A stretch of DNA of 64,000 nt, from positions 1,183,001 through 1,247,000 of the forward strand of contig OU015567.1 of the NCBI GenBank assembly GCA_907165135.1. The letters are read 5' to 3'. Within the stretch, counting starts at the first letter, position 1; each line of letters starts with the position of its first letter. Below the pieces are notes generated by a model. It saw only the letters and a program-made list of their open reading frames with translations, was not told the DNA's origin and did not search any database. A program made the translations under genes and the position numbers. Source of the DNA: Oikopleura dioica. Lineage: Eukaryota; Chordata; Appendicularia; Copelata; Oikopleuridae. This document shows, one piece after another, positions 1-12,300 of the stretch.

Positions 1-260
1 AGCTTTTCAATGCTAAGCAAGGAAGTGGTTTTGCAGATTCTCCGTCAACAAGGGTCAAACTAGCTGATGAAAAGGTAAAGATCGCTGAAAAAAACGTAAG
101 CAAAAATTTAGTATCTACTGTTTCAAAACAAACGGGGAACGTGCTGGCCTGCGGTTTGCGTCAGATTTGTCGAGTTTGATCGAAAAGACGGGACCGTTTA
201 TGCTGACTGATCTTAGTCGCCAATAAATTCTTGACGATCAAAAAGGACTCACTTTATTTT
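1..260. other. No gene recognised at left edge
   Basis: This stretch lies downstream of the stop codon of the first glycosyltransferase gene. I see no convincing coding exon, RNA gene or repeat in it. Confidence 0.4.
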
Positions 261-2213
261 TCAGAAAAGAGCGTCTTTATAGCACTTTAAATTGTTGCGA
301 TAGAACCAAAGCTCGTCAATCCGGTTGTGAAGATCTAAATCAGAAAATTATTCGGGAATAAACTCATCTCTAGAAACCAATTTTGCTTTTCCCCATCGGA
401 AATCGTCGACTTGTATATTCAGTTTTGTCGTTATCGACGCATTTTGATGGGTAGGCTTCACTTCTGTGGCCAACTACGAAGGTATTGCAGTAGGCTATCC
501 TCAGCTTTCCAATTGCATCTATAAAGAATTCTCGATGTGCTTTCTGTTCAAATTGTGGATCCATTCTTATCGCTCCGGCTGTCGAGGTTCTTTGTTGGGG
601 GTCGTAAAAATTTTATTCTAGAATTATTGAAAGAACGTTTTTCAAAATTGATAGAAAAAGTGAAAGACCCTTTCCTTGCAAGATAAAAATTCGCCGTAAC
701 ATCAACAACAAAGCATTTTCCTTCGTAACCTGTAAGTGGAATCTCATAAGTAGGGCGAATTCGATTGTAACAATATCCTTTTTCGCTGTATGGGACATTG
801 AATCTATCAAATCGCTGCCAATCTCTTCTCGTCTTGCTCCCAAGTCCACCACCAATGATATCATAACCAGTCTTCTCCGCGATCTTCATCATTTCGGCTA
901 GTTTTGTTTCACTGTTGAATTGAGTGTCATCATCGACCCAAACAAAATAAGGTGTCCGGACTTGAGAGATCGCCAGTGCTCGGCCAGCGAACCAGCCCTC
1001 TTCAGCTGGCATTTTGTATTGCTTGACTGTTGGGAATTCATTGGTGTCTATTGTCTTGTAGACTTCGGTGGGATTGTCGTCTGCGACGATGACGATCATT
1101 TTTGGAAAATATTTCTTAAAAATGGTTAAAAATGAGATTGCAGGACGATTCGCCATTTTTTCAAAAATGAATGAATAAAAAGTACCTTGATTGAGAGAAG
1201 AAGTGAATGCAAGCAGTTGTATCGAAAAATCGTCTTGGTGACAATCGTTATCATCCTATTTAGCTCATTTGAATCGCGGTATTGTAGAATTGGCAGTGGT
1301 TTTCTTCGGATCCGAACTGGTATTTTGATCTCTTCATTTTTTGTGCTCGATGTCAAGGTGAAAGTTATCAGATCAGTTATTGGTCGGGCATCATAATACT
1401 CTGAACCGTTATGAAATCGAGTATATCTGCGGATATCATACCAGGAAAGTATCGAATTCCTTTGAGAATTTCATTCGCGTTTTTTTCTGAAACATCTTGC
1501 TCAAGAATCAGCATGTTTTCCGGGTACGCAATCGTTTTCAAAGGAGCAGAACTTGTAAAAGAACCGTAAATTGAGCTGATTTTGAATTGATATCGTTCCT
1601 CTTTTTCTCCAAAAACGCGAATGTATGGAATAAAATTCTCAAACGGTTCAATTTCATAGCCAGATGAAACGTACTGTATGTTACTATTTGCATTAGAAAG
1701 CAACAGTGGCGCATCATAAAATTGAAAGTAGTTGGCAGCTTTGTACTTTTTAAAATCTTCATCTCGAAGTGGCTTGATTTCGTCGAGCTTCTTGACGGTG
1801 CTTTTTGTGTAGTATGATGTGAGACGATCTTTCTCCTTTTCGCAGAAACACTGGGCGGCTTCGCTTTTTCGGGTGTAGGATTTTCTTGTGCTTGGAAGCC
1901 AAGGTTGGAGTTTTCTGTTGAAATCTTTTTCAATCTTTAGATCGTGTAAATTTCGCAGAACAGATTTGACGACCGTCTTCATTTTCGGCGCATTTCTCTC
2001 AATTTCAAGAGGTTCTTTTTCTTCCTGAATTTCTTGAAATTCCTCAGCGAATTCAGTCTCTTTCGTTTCTTGAGCAAATCGCAATTCATAGCTTTTCAGC
2101 AATCTTAGCTTCGCTCTTTCAAATTCTTCTCTTGAAATGTTCAGCCCAAAAAAGAAAGATCCGATATTCGTCACCAACAGAAAAAGAATCTGTTTCACAA
2201 AAATAGCTCTCAT
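261..2213 (-). CDS. Beta-1,4-N-acetylgalactosaminyltransferase-like (GT12), copy A
   Basis: Predicted Golgi type II membrane glycosyltransferase of the B4GALNT1/2 (GM2/GD2 synthase) family, which transfers GalNAc to sialylated glycolipid or glycoprotein glycans. Exon 1 (1442-2213) begins with a hydrophobic signal anchor (KQILFLLVTNIGSFFFGL) followed by a stem. Exon 2 (1186-1400) holds ITIVTKTIFRYNCLHSLL. Exon 3 (from 1114) carries VIVADDN, WFAGRALAISQV and the metal-binding WVDDD motif. The exon ending at 378 has the family C-terminal block AHREFFIDAIGKLRIAYCNT. The last exon (261-334) is DLHNRIDELWFYRNNLKCYK, like the HRLLFFKNRLQC end of vertebrate enzymes. Introns at 1401-1441, 1115-1185 and 335-377 are GT-AG; the intron near 580-690 has unclear borders. 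A close tandem paralogue lies upstream. Substrate is not determinable from sequence. Confidence 0.9.
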
Positions 2214-2516
2214 TCAAAAAGGCGAAATTTTCATTTTTGCCGCGCTATAAATCCAAAAAATAATGCGCTTTGTTTTGAGAAGATAAGATTTTACGACCGC
2301 AGCAGACTCTCCAGGCTGGATGAGCGCTTAAATTTTTTTCTAAGCCGGGTTTTTTAGCGGCTGGTCTTTGGACTTGAGATAAGAAATGAGGAAATTTTGA
2401 AGATTATAATTGAAATCTGCCCTTTTTTATCATTTCAATTTATTTTGGCAGTAATCATAATGCATTTCATTTTCTAGAGAGCATATTGTCCCTCCTTCAT
2501 TACGAAATTGAGAAGA

Positions 2517-4450
2517 TTAGAGGAGTTTTTGATTATTTGAAGCATGTTTGACGTGGTTAGTAAAATCGTAATCCAGGTCTTTGTAGCATTTGAAGTTATT
2601 TCTGTAAAACCAAAGCGCATCAATTCTATTGAGAAGATCTAGAAAAAATCTGACACGCGGTTTTCCGAAAAATTAAAACCTGTTTTGCTTCTTCCTGATG
2701 GAAAGCGTCGACTGTTGTACTCGGTTTTGTCATTGTCCACGCACTTGGACGAGTATTCCGCGCCCCTGTGGCCGACAACAAAAGTGTTACAATAAGCGAT
2801 TCGAAGTCTTCCGATTGAATCGATGAAAAACTCACGATGAGCTTTTTGCTCAAACTGAGGATCCATTCTTATCGCCCCAGCTGTTGAAGTTCTTTTTAGG
2901 GATCAAAAAGGAAACCATAATGCAAGTTCTTCTTGAAATTTCGATCCCTTTCCTTGCAAGATAAAAATTTGCTGTGACATCAACAACAAAACACTTTCCC
3001 TCGTATCCAGTAAGAGGAATGTCGTATTTAGGTCTTATCCGATTATAACAGTAGCCATTCTCGCTGTAAGGAACATTGAACCGATCAAACTTCTGCCAGC
3101 TTCTTCTTATTTTCGTGCCAAGCCCGCCGCCAATGACATCATAACCAGTCTTCTCCGCGATCTTCATCATTTCACCCAATTTCGTTTCACTGTTGAATTG
3201 AGTGTCATCATCGACCCAGACGAAGTAAGGTGTCCGGACTTGGGAAATCGCCAGTGCTCGGCCAGCGAACCAGCCCTCTTCAGCTGGCATTTTGTATTGT
3301 TTGACAGTGGGGAATTCGTTGGTGTCGATCGTCTGGTAGACGTCGGAGGGATTGTCGTCTGCGACGATGACAGCCATTTTCGGAAAGAACTCCTCAAATA
3401 AAATGCTTAATTATTAATTTAAATTTTTATGATTACCTTAATTGATAAAAGTAACGAGTGCAAGCAGTTGTATCTGAAAATCGTCTTCGTGACAATCGTG
3501 ATCATTTGATTAAGCTGATCCGATTCCCTGTATTGAAGAACTGGCAGTGGTTTTCTTCGTATTCGAATCGGGATTTTAACCTCTTCAATTTTTGTTTTCG
3601 AAGTAAGAGAAAAAGTGATGATGTCAGTGATTGGTCGCGCGTCATAATACTCTTAAAAAAATTGTCGATGAAAATATAAAAGAAAAATAACCTGGATAGT
3701 ATCGAATGCCCTTCAAAATATTATTGAGATCTTTTTCCGAAATATTTTCCTCGAGTTCAAGAGACGCAAGTGGCGAGCCGATCCTCTCCGACGGAGCCGA
3801 GCTAGTAAAGGAACCATAAATTGAGCTGATTTTGAACTGATACTCCTCTTCCTCCCCGCCAAAAACGCGAATGAAAGGAACAAGGCTTTCAAACGGCTCG
3901 ATTTCATATCCAGACGAAACGCACTGAATCCGACTGTTGGCGTTTGAAAGTAAAAGTGGCGCGTCGTTTAATTGAAAATAATTCGCCAATTTGTATTTTT
4001 CGAAGTCTTCATCTCGCAGGCGCTTTATTTTGTCCAAGTTTTTAACGTTGTTTTTCGTGTAATAATTAATCTTGTAATATTTTTCTTCCTCGCAAAAGCA
4101 CCGGGCAGTTTGATTTTTTCTTCCATACGATTTTTCCGTACTAGGGAGCTTGAAAGAAATGACTGATTTGAAATTTTTTTTGGCTGTTTTCTTACCCATG
4201 GTTGAAGCTTCCGATTGAAATTTTTCTCAATCTTTAGACTCTCAAAATCGTTGAAAACAGACTTAATTTTTGCCTTTGGCATATTTTCTTTTTCAGGTTT
4301 TTTCTCAATTTCTTGAAGCAACAACTCATATCTCTTTAGCAATCTCTCTTTTGCCGTCTCGAATTCATCCGACGAAATGCTCAAGCCAAAGTAAAAAGAA
4401 AATGTATTCGTCAATAAGAGAATAAAAAAATAAAGCTGCTTTGCAAACAT
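2517..4450 (-). CDS. Beta-1,4-N-acetylgalactosaminyltransferase-like (GT12), copy B
   Basis: Tandem paralogue of the neighbouring GT12 gene with the same exon order. The start at 4450 gives a signal anchor MFAKQLYFFILLLTNTFSF that aligns with copy A. The catalytic part shows VIVADDN, EEGWFAGRALAISQV and WVDDDTQF, then AHREFFIDSIGRLRIAYCNT, and a final exon with NRIDALWFYRNNFKCYKDLD running to a stop at 2517-2519. The C-terminus is about 20 residues longer than in copy A. An extra 47-bp GT-AG intron (4149-4195) interrupts the stem between ..LQPW and LPST.., where copy A is continuous. No stop or frameshift is seen, so the gene looks functional. The intron before the AHREFF exon has no GT at the expected donor, so it may be non-canonical. 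The gene starts 156 bp downstream of the kelch-like gene on the same strand. Confidence 0.88.
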
Positions 4451-4605
4451 TTTTCTTTCAAATTCCTTTAAAAATAATACTTTATCCGTGTTTTGTTTTG
4501 TAAAGCAGGTTGGGTTTAACGACCACAATAACTCGACTTGATGAGCTTTTTTCAAGATCAATTTTATGAAGCCGGCAATTTTCAAAGTTTTCAAGCAAAA
4601 GTTTA

Positions 4606-6281
4606 TTAGTAGCAAAAATCAACAGGCGTGAGAAAAACAATCGGATACCGAACTGCTGCTTCTTGACTCGCGACAATATCAGCAGACAGAAAATTTTCAT
4701 TCGCATCAAGATTAATTCGCTGAATTGACGAAAATTTTCCATAGAGGAATCCCGGGAAAACGAAAATTGAACCATCCTTCAAAATTGCTGTTGCAGAAGT
4801 AACAGTCTTAAAACTATTCTTTTCCATTTCTGAAATATTGGTACCTTCTCAAGAGATCCAATTAACGACCATTTATCCTTTTTGAGTCGCCAGATTTCAT
4901 TCAAATTTTTATAATTTCTTTGATTTAGTCCTCCGATTGTCAGAAGAGCTCCAGAACTAGGGTCGGCACCGACCAGCATTTTTCGTGGTCGGTTTGGTCG
5001 GTCCTCGTGAAAAGAGGCCAAATCAGTGGTCGTTTTGGTCGGTCGGGTCGGCTTTTTTGGTCGGTTTTTTTGGTCGGTTTTTTTAAAGAGCAAAATTTAC
5101 ATTTGTCAACATTCTTCTATCGCACACAGCCCTCGAGGGCCTCGGATCGAAGCATTTTACTGTGGCAGTCGATTCGCCATGAAAAGTTAAATTTTCAAGA
5201 GCTTTAGCCCGGACTCGCCGTCGATTTTTCTCTTGTCGCCGGAGAGAAATAAAAAAATCGCTCAAATGCGTAGGTTAAAATCGACCAAAAACCGACCTAC
5301 CCGACCAAAAGACACAAAAAAACCGACCAAAACCGACCAAAAGCCGACCATCCAAAATCGAGGTGCAAAATCTGAGGTCGGGCTGGTTGGTGCCCATAAA
5401 AACCCGACCATTTCCGACCAGGTCGGGTTTTTTGGTCGGGTCGGTGCCGACCCTAGCTCCAGAAGGTAAGCTGAGGAGTGCGAAACTTTTTATTGATCTG
5501 AAAAATTTAATCAGATAAAAAAAACTCAAATACCTAACCTTGGATGACTGGGAAGGTTTTCCCATCCATTTTTCGTCAGCATTTCAACTGAACCGTCCGT
5601 TTTTCCATCGATTAGTTCTGTATCTCCGCCAACAGCAGTTGGTTGACCAGAATAAAGGCCAAGCTCACCATACCAATGTTTTTTGTTCGTTTCGAAGGTT
5701 TTTGTTGAGTTTTGCCCATTGAACTCTTCACAACCCTTCATTGTTCTCCAGTCGACGCAAATAAGAGCTAAAAAAAGAAGAAAATTTTCTTTAAAAAATT
5801 GCTTTTTAACCTTTTTTGCCTCCCTCAAATGCTACAACCATATGTCCATTACGATAATCATTAATTAACTTCATCGGTAATTCCGTAAATGAACAACCAT
5901 CCAAACGCGCAATCTACGGAGAAATTTTGTTATAAGCATTGCTGTTTAGCCTACCCGGTGAGCGTATTCAAATGGGCCGCCAAAGATGTGGAGTTGATTT
6001 TTGATGAGGGCGGACCTTGAATCGTCTGTATAAGTCGAGAGGCTCTTTTGATAAGGTGGGTTTGAGTACTCAAAAACTGACGGAAGTGAAACTGAAAGTC
6101 GTTTGTTTGACCCGTCGCCAAGAAATGCGTAAGGGTGTGGATACGGCTTGCGTGCTTGAGGCTGGATAACTGCGATTTGGTCAGTTTGTTCGAGAGAGTA
6201 GATGAAGTTTTTGATTTTGGTGCTTTCATCGAACTTGAAAATTCTTACTCTTCTGTCATCTTTGTTCCCAAGTCCGGCCAT
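4606..6281 (-). CDS. Kelch-like repeat protein, interrupted by a MITE
   Basis: Beta-propeller-like protein with kelch-type repeats. An exon near 5946-6281 carries IKNQLHIFGGPFEYA. Next comes an exon reading IARLDGCSFTELPMKL then RNGHMVVAFEGG. A third contains SGQPTAVGGDTELIDG and ENLPSHP. A fourth has ALLTIGGLNQRN then NEIWRLKKDKWSLIGSLEK. The last exon, with AILKDGSIFVFPGF, ends at the stop 4606-4608. The fourth exon is split at 4957-5456 by a 500-bp hAT-type MITE; reading through from upstream meets a stop inside the element at about 5275, so without splicing the protein is truncated. The junction of the last two exons needs a 26-bp intron or reflects a frameshift. The start at ATG 6281 follows an AG acceptor and lies 68 bp after the previous gene's stop, so it may be a second cistron, or these exons may continue that gene. 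Ligand unknown. Confidence 0.65.
4957..5456. mobile_element. hAT-type MITE with GGTCGG subterminal repeats, inserted in an exon
   Basis: A 500-bp element has perfect 18-bp terminal inverted repeats (CTAGGGTCGGCACCGACC) and is flanked by an exact 8-bp duplication, CTCCAGAA (4949-4956 and 5457-5464). The duplication matches the hAT target preference nTnnnnAn. Both ends contain many copies of GGTCGG/CCGACC, resembling subterminal transposase-binding repeats. It has no transposase ORF. It sits in a coding exon of the kelch-like gene, in the codons for PSGA. Confidence 0.9.
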
Positions 6282-6349
6282 GCTTACCGCCGGCAGCTTT
6301 TCTTTCTTATTCTATAGGAGTTCGATTTATTTATCCGAAATTTCGATGA

Positions 6350-9300
6350 TTAAGAAAGCTTGAACTGTTCCTCAAGGACTTTCAAAGAAATAAGTTCATT
6401 TTGATTATTTGAATTGAAGACAAAATTGAATTCCACTTCGCCCAACAAATTCTTATCAAAAATTTGAGTTTCTTTGAAAAAATAAGAATCTATCCAATGC
6501 GAGCCATTTGCGAAAATTCCAAAGCTCAAAAATGTCTTTTTATCATAAAATTCAAACTCCAAGATTTTCAGCGATTCTTTGATTTTTCCGAGTTTCTAGA
6601 GACGTTATTTTCATGGCTTGGTTAATGGCCTTGTTCTACCTGAAAGTCAATAGAAAATTTGAAGCTCCCTGTTTCATTCAAGTTTAATTTGAGCGAAGAT
6701 ATATGGTCGAATTCTTCGAGGTTTGAGAAGAAAATATCAGGCACAATCGTTTTTGGATATGGCCGGAAAAGAGCCGTCGCTACTTTGGGGAACTTTGGTT
6801 GCGAAACAGCATTTTTAGCGAATGAAGGGAAAACGTCATCGTGGAAAGCAAATGATGGATTGCTGGTTACATGCATTTTCTTCGACGATTTCCGTTGAAG
6901 AAAATCGAGCTCGATTCTTTCTGACATTCGGATAAATAATGAAAAAACAAACACTTAGTTATAAATCATACTTTATAATTTCGAATCTCTCCCGAAGTTG
7001 AATTCGATCTCAAAAGCCGCGTCAAAAACATAACTTTGCAAATAAATAGCTTCGTTGCTGATGAACCCGTTTGGAAAGTACTCGCATTCGTCCTTGTTGA
7101 TTCCAACCCGATCGGTGTAATTAGGATCATTTTGAGCAAACAATTCAGAAACGCACACAAAATCATCTTCATACTCGATCGATGAACCGATCCACTCGCT
7201 TCCGAGTGTAAGAAACTTTCCCTCTACCTCCAGCAATAATGAGTACTGAGTATTCGAGAGCGCGATGCTTCTGGTCACCAAAATGAGCATCAATCGCCCT
7301 ACATCTATCTAGATGAGGGTCAAAATCTCTCTTTAGTTGTATTCTGGGGGTGTCAAAAATGGACAAAACATCTCAAAAAATTGCGTTGGCGCCTACTCGG
7401 CTGCTGATTGACCGTTGAGCCGAATCGAGGCTTCCGATTGGTTGAAAATTTCCACGCGAAATTTGTCGGGATATTTTGTCCTGACACCTCCCCGGTATTC
7501 TTATCTACGAATTTCAACCCTTTTCAATGGAATTATATGCACCGGATCCATATCTCGAAATTCAGGGAGCAGTCCGATCTCGTTCTTTTTCCACCCTTTC
7601 TCCATCTCTTCGCTCTTCCGGATTTTATTCAAAGCCCTTGTCGTAGAAAGCTTGATAAATCGCTCACCAAGCCTGACACTCATAAGAATGAATGCTCCTT
7701 GGAAGCTGACAGAAGACAATTTCGCATTGAAGTGATTACTCGCGATAAAGCCTTGGGCCTCTTCAAAGCGATTCAGATTATATTCTGGCGCATAAAAGTA
7801 GCATTTGTCCGATCTTCCCGTTGGAGCGCAAATAACAACAACAGGGAAGATTTGCTTTTCATTCTCTTTTCTTCTTATTTCGATTTCGTGAGTTCCGATT
7901 GAAGATCCAAAATGAAAGACAAAAAAACCGCTACGACAAAATTACCATAGAGTTGAGCTCTAAGTGGAGATTCGAGATTCTCGAAAGCCAGTAAAGCGCG
8001 CCCGCTTAGTGTGGTGCGGTGTGGTCAGAGTGTGGTGGTGAGTAAGCGCTACCCGTGGGAATTCTCACGCGCTGAGTCCAGGAGGAAGACTTTCTCTCTT
8101 TGGAAGAAAAATCCTTTAAATTATCATTCTTCTATTGTAATGACTAGTTTTTTTATATTAATTGATGGTAATTGATAAAATATACTCAATATAATTTCTC
8201 AAAATCAATAAAAAAAAAACAAAATGATATTTTTTCGACAATCCCTTCTATCATGAAACGCCATATCTTTTCCGAAAGCATTCAAACGCTTGTCCTCGTC
8301 TTTCACAAAAAATTGAGCTCAATATCCTCAATAAGACCTTTCTACAGAGTTCCTTGTCGAGCAACTAACGATGAACAATTGCCTCGAAATCGGCAACATT
8401 GCCTCGCAGCTCAAATTGTCCGAAGTCGACGACTTCATCAATCGTTTTCTTCTTCAAAACTTTACATCTATCCCCGACTTTTGCAAGATCCAGTTCGAAA
8501 GGTTTAAGTTCCTCCTGAGTTCGAACGATCTCCAGGGACTCATTACGCCAGGGTTTGGCAAAAAGGAGGCCTACCGCAAGAAAATCGACTCTCCCGCGCA
8601 GGAGAACTCATGGAACAGATCAAATTCCCGCTCATCCATCGTTGACATCGTGACAAAAATCAACGAGTCATGACTGAGCTCGAGAAATTTCGATTTCGAC
8701 CAGCTGCGCGAATCTCTCTCGTGAAAGAAAATGTAAAAAGAGTACTTTTCTCTTCTTTTCATGATAATTTTTTCGGAGTATAAAACTCCGAATCGGAGAA
8801 AATTTTTCTCAAAATCAAAAATTTCAAATTTTCAAAAAAAATTGAATAAAGAGATATGGCTTTTCACGTCAACTATAAATCCGGAGCTCAGCGACAAGAA
8901 TGGAAACGCCTTCAGAGTTCTATTATTAAGATTCTTCTGTTTGATTTTTCTTCATTTTTATTTTCATCTTTATTTTTGATTTATGCGAGCGCATAAATTC
9001 ACAATCGGTTGGTTCACAATTTCGGTCGAAAAACTGACTGAAGGTGCGGTTGTAGAGAAAGCTTACAACTTCAAAAATGAATATTTCGATGAAATAAGGC
9101 GCACGCCCGGACTTCTTACTGTCTTACAAGTATTCCTCTTTTGAATACATGATACTGTAACGAGCACTGCTCACAGGCAACAGTGTTCACAAATTCAGGG
9201 ATGAAATTTTCATCGCGATTTTCGGTCTAAAAACTCAGTTTCCAAACGCGATTTCGAGGAAGTAAGGAAGAGTTAGTTAAACCAATTTATGGAAGTGATT

Positions 9301-12300
9301 TTATGGATCAGGATTTTTATTGGCCGGTAGACAAAATACAGCAATCTTATTGGTAATGTAAAAATGCACCACGAATTGGTTTAGTCTGAAAGAGTCGGGA
9401 TAAACCCAAAAAAGGTATGCATTGAATTTTTTAACCAATCAGAAGCCTGGATTCGGCCAACCAGCCAATCAGCAGCCTAGTAGCTGCCCACGCAAAATTC
9501 GTCGATTCATGCCTCCTTGACGTGGCCATGAGTAGCCAGTCGCATGCCCGGATCAATAATTTCACTCAATCACAGAATATTAACCCGTTGCCGAGCGCTA
9601 ACTGTATAAAGGCCGTCAACGCAAATAGTAAGGCTGGATTTCGAGCCTCGAGGCAGGTTGTAGCATCCTGAATGCAACGTGCTCGGCAACGGGTTAACGA
9701 GTTTAAGGGAGCAAGCTCTGATAAACCATCAAGAAAAATATGTGATAGAACTCTCAAGTCCATGTTTTCGAAATTATGACCTTGTCATTTGGTCAGATTC
9801 AATTGCAAGAGGCTTCAACCGGGTAATTTTCTAATGAATTTTGAAAATTTGTTATTTCAAGTGTTCTCAATCCGATCGTCAGAAGGCCCATGCAGGTGCT
9901 ATGAAGAATTTCTCGACAGTGAACGTTCAAATCAACGGCGGAATGGACATTCTCGAGTTTTTGAGTGTTCTTAGGTGCAACAAGATACTATCTGACCTCA
10001 ATACTTGCCGAGACCATTACATGGACGGGAGCCCCAATATGTTCAAGAAATACCGTGAATTCAAGTGTGCGGAATGTCAAACAAAATGTGACCGTCATTT
10101 TGAGGGGACTCTTGTTGTCAATGGTACTAAATTATAATCTTCCAAGCACAGAATATTTAGTGGGCTTGAACAACTTGCTCAAATCGGACGTGCGACAGTT
10201 CCGGCATCAAAGCTTCTCGGGCCTTGCCAAGAATTTGAAAAAATGTCTTCGCGATAACTTCCCGAAATGTACTCCCCATATCATGCTGCCGATTCTCCCA
10301 GTCAAATATCAATCCGATGACGATTTTAAAGAGCAGCATAAAGAGCTCACTGAAGCGGTATTTATTTTTTAAAGCTTAATTGGATTATTCTTTTCAGCTT
10401 TTGACTGGAACTGACAACCCACTCGAAATGAGAGACTATCCCCTTCCTCAAGGAAGATTCGACAATGACGGAATCCACCTTACAACTCAAGCATCCATTG
10501 ACTTCTTTTCTTCTGCAATCTCTATCATACAATAAAGCATTCTTAAGCGTCATATCAATGTTATATTTTCTCTTATTATTTTTGCAGTCTATGTATTCGT
10601 CGATTGTTTCTGTGGAAGTGAGCCCGCTTGGAAAGACTAGACATTCTTCATCGCCTTCATCTTTCCACAACGAGCTCCACCCCCACAGAAAGGGGTGGGT
10701 CAATCGCAATTGACCGTGTACAGGAGAAAAGTACTGACTTTAGAATTCTCATGGACTGAGAAAACTCTGTGTAAAGTCAGAATTAAAATAAATTCGCAGA
10801 CAGAAAAATTTTTTCATATTTTATTTTCTCATGCACAGGTATGTATTCGCATTGTTATTATTGTTTTCAATTTATCTATGAAACTCCGACCGTTCACAAT
10901 AAGGATGCCAGAGAAACCTCAGGGCTCGTGTTGCCTTTCGTCATTTTGCGGTTTTTTTGTCCTATACTAGTGAACGTATTCAGAGCAGAACCACGATAAT
11001 GCACTGTCAATCCGTCAAGTTATAACCATCCTAACATATGAAAACAAAAATAGCAATACGAATCCATACATTTAAAAAGACCTATAAAAACTCTGACCGT
11101 TCACGATGTAGGTGCCAGAGAAACCTTAGGGCTCGTGTTGCCTTTCATCAATTTGCGGTTTTTTTTATATTAATGTGTGAACGTATTAAGCGCAGAACCA
11201 CGATAGTGCGCTTTCAACCTACACTTATGGAAGCCTAATTATTTTCCTTAGTCCTAACTTAGCGGGAAACCAGAAGACGAACTTTCTTCGCTCTCCGTAA
11301 GGGATGAGCCACCCCTTTCTTCGCTGAGAAAGAGGTATCTTCTCTCTTCTTTGAAGCCACATGGGCCTTTCTCTTAAATCAGTCACCAAAATAAGTAGCT
11401 GAACTTTGCTTTTTACAGAAAAAAACAGATGACGAACTTCTTCGCTCTCTTTCTTCTTTAAAGCCACAACGGCCTTTCTCTAAAATCAGTCACCAAATGA
11501 CGGCTGAACTTTGCTGTTTTTACAGGGAAAAAGCCAGATGACGAGTTTTCTTCGCTCTCCGTAAGGGATGAGCCACCCCTTTCTTCGCTCTCAGTAAAGA
11601 CCGAACAAGCCTTCACAAATTAGACTCGAAGCCGCAAGCGGCTTCTTGTCTCGAGGACAAAGGACAGACACAACGAGGATGAAAGAGAATGGAGAAAGAA
11701 GGGAGAGCGAGAGATTTAATGACGTGGATTTTTCACCTTGAAAGATCCCTTATTTGCTTTGTATCCTCGTTCAGGATTCGATCCGTCTCTAGCGATCGTT
11801 TCCTTTGCACGCCTGAGGATTCCTCTGCAAGCGTTATTGATCGCGTCTTGGGAGATGTTCGCCCATACACGAGTTAGAATCTCTCTCGCTTCCTCGAATG
11901 AATCGAAGTAAAGCTTGTTCATTCGACCCAGCTCCTTCTTTGTATCCATTTTGAACTTGTGCCAAATGCAAAAGTCCAAAGGATTGAGGTCAGGAGAGTG
12001 CGCTGGCCATTCAGCCAAGCGCGCTCTGCGAAACCTTTCTCCCTCCCCTGTTTTCGCCAGGACACCAGTGATGACATTGTGGATGCCAAAACTTTCGTCA
12101 ATGAGCTTGAGCGATGAGGTTGCTGTGTGGCATGTCGCACCATCTTGAACGAAAATCTTTCCGTCAAGAACGTGCTTAACGCCCTCACCATTTTCAACCT
12201 CCTTGACGAAGCCCATTTCTTTGAGCTCTTCAAACCATGGAACCAAGACAAGCTCCTGATAGCTCTTCTGGGTTCCAGATACAGAGGAAAGCTTTCCCCG

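Noticed and set aside
11225-11467. 80-codon minus-strand ORF rich in Lys/Arg
   Set aside because: Runs across the tandem 130-bp repeats and has no homology I recognise.
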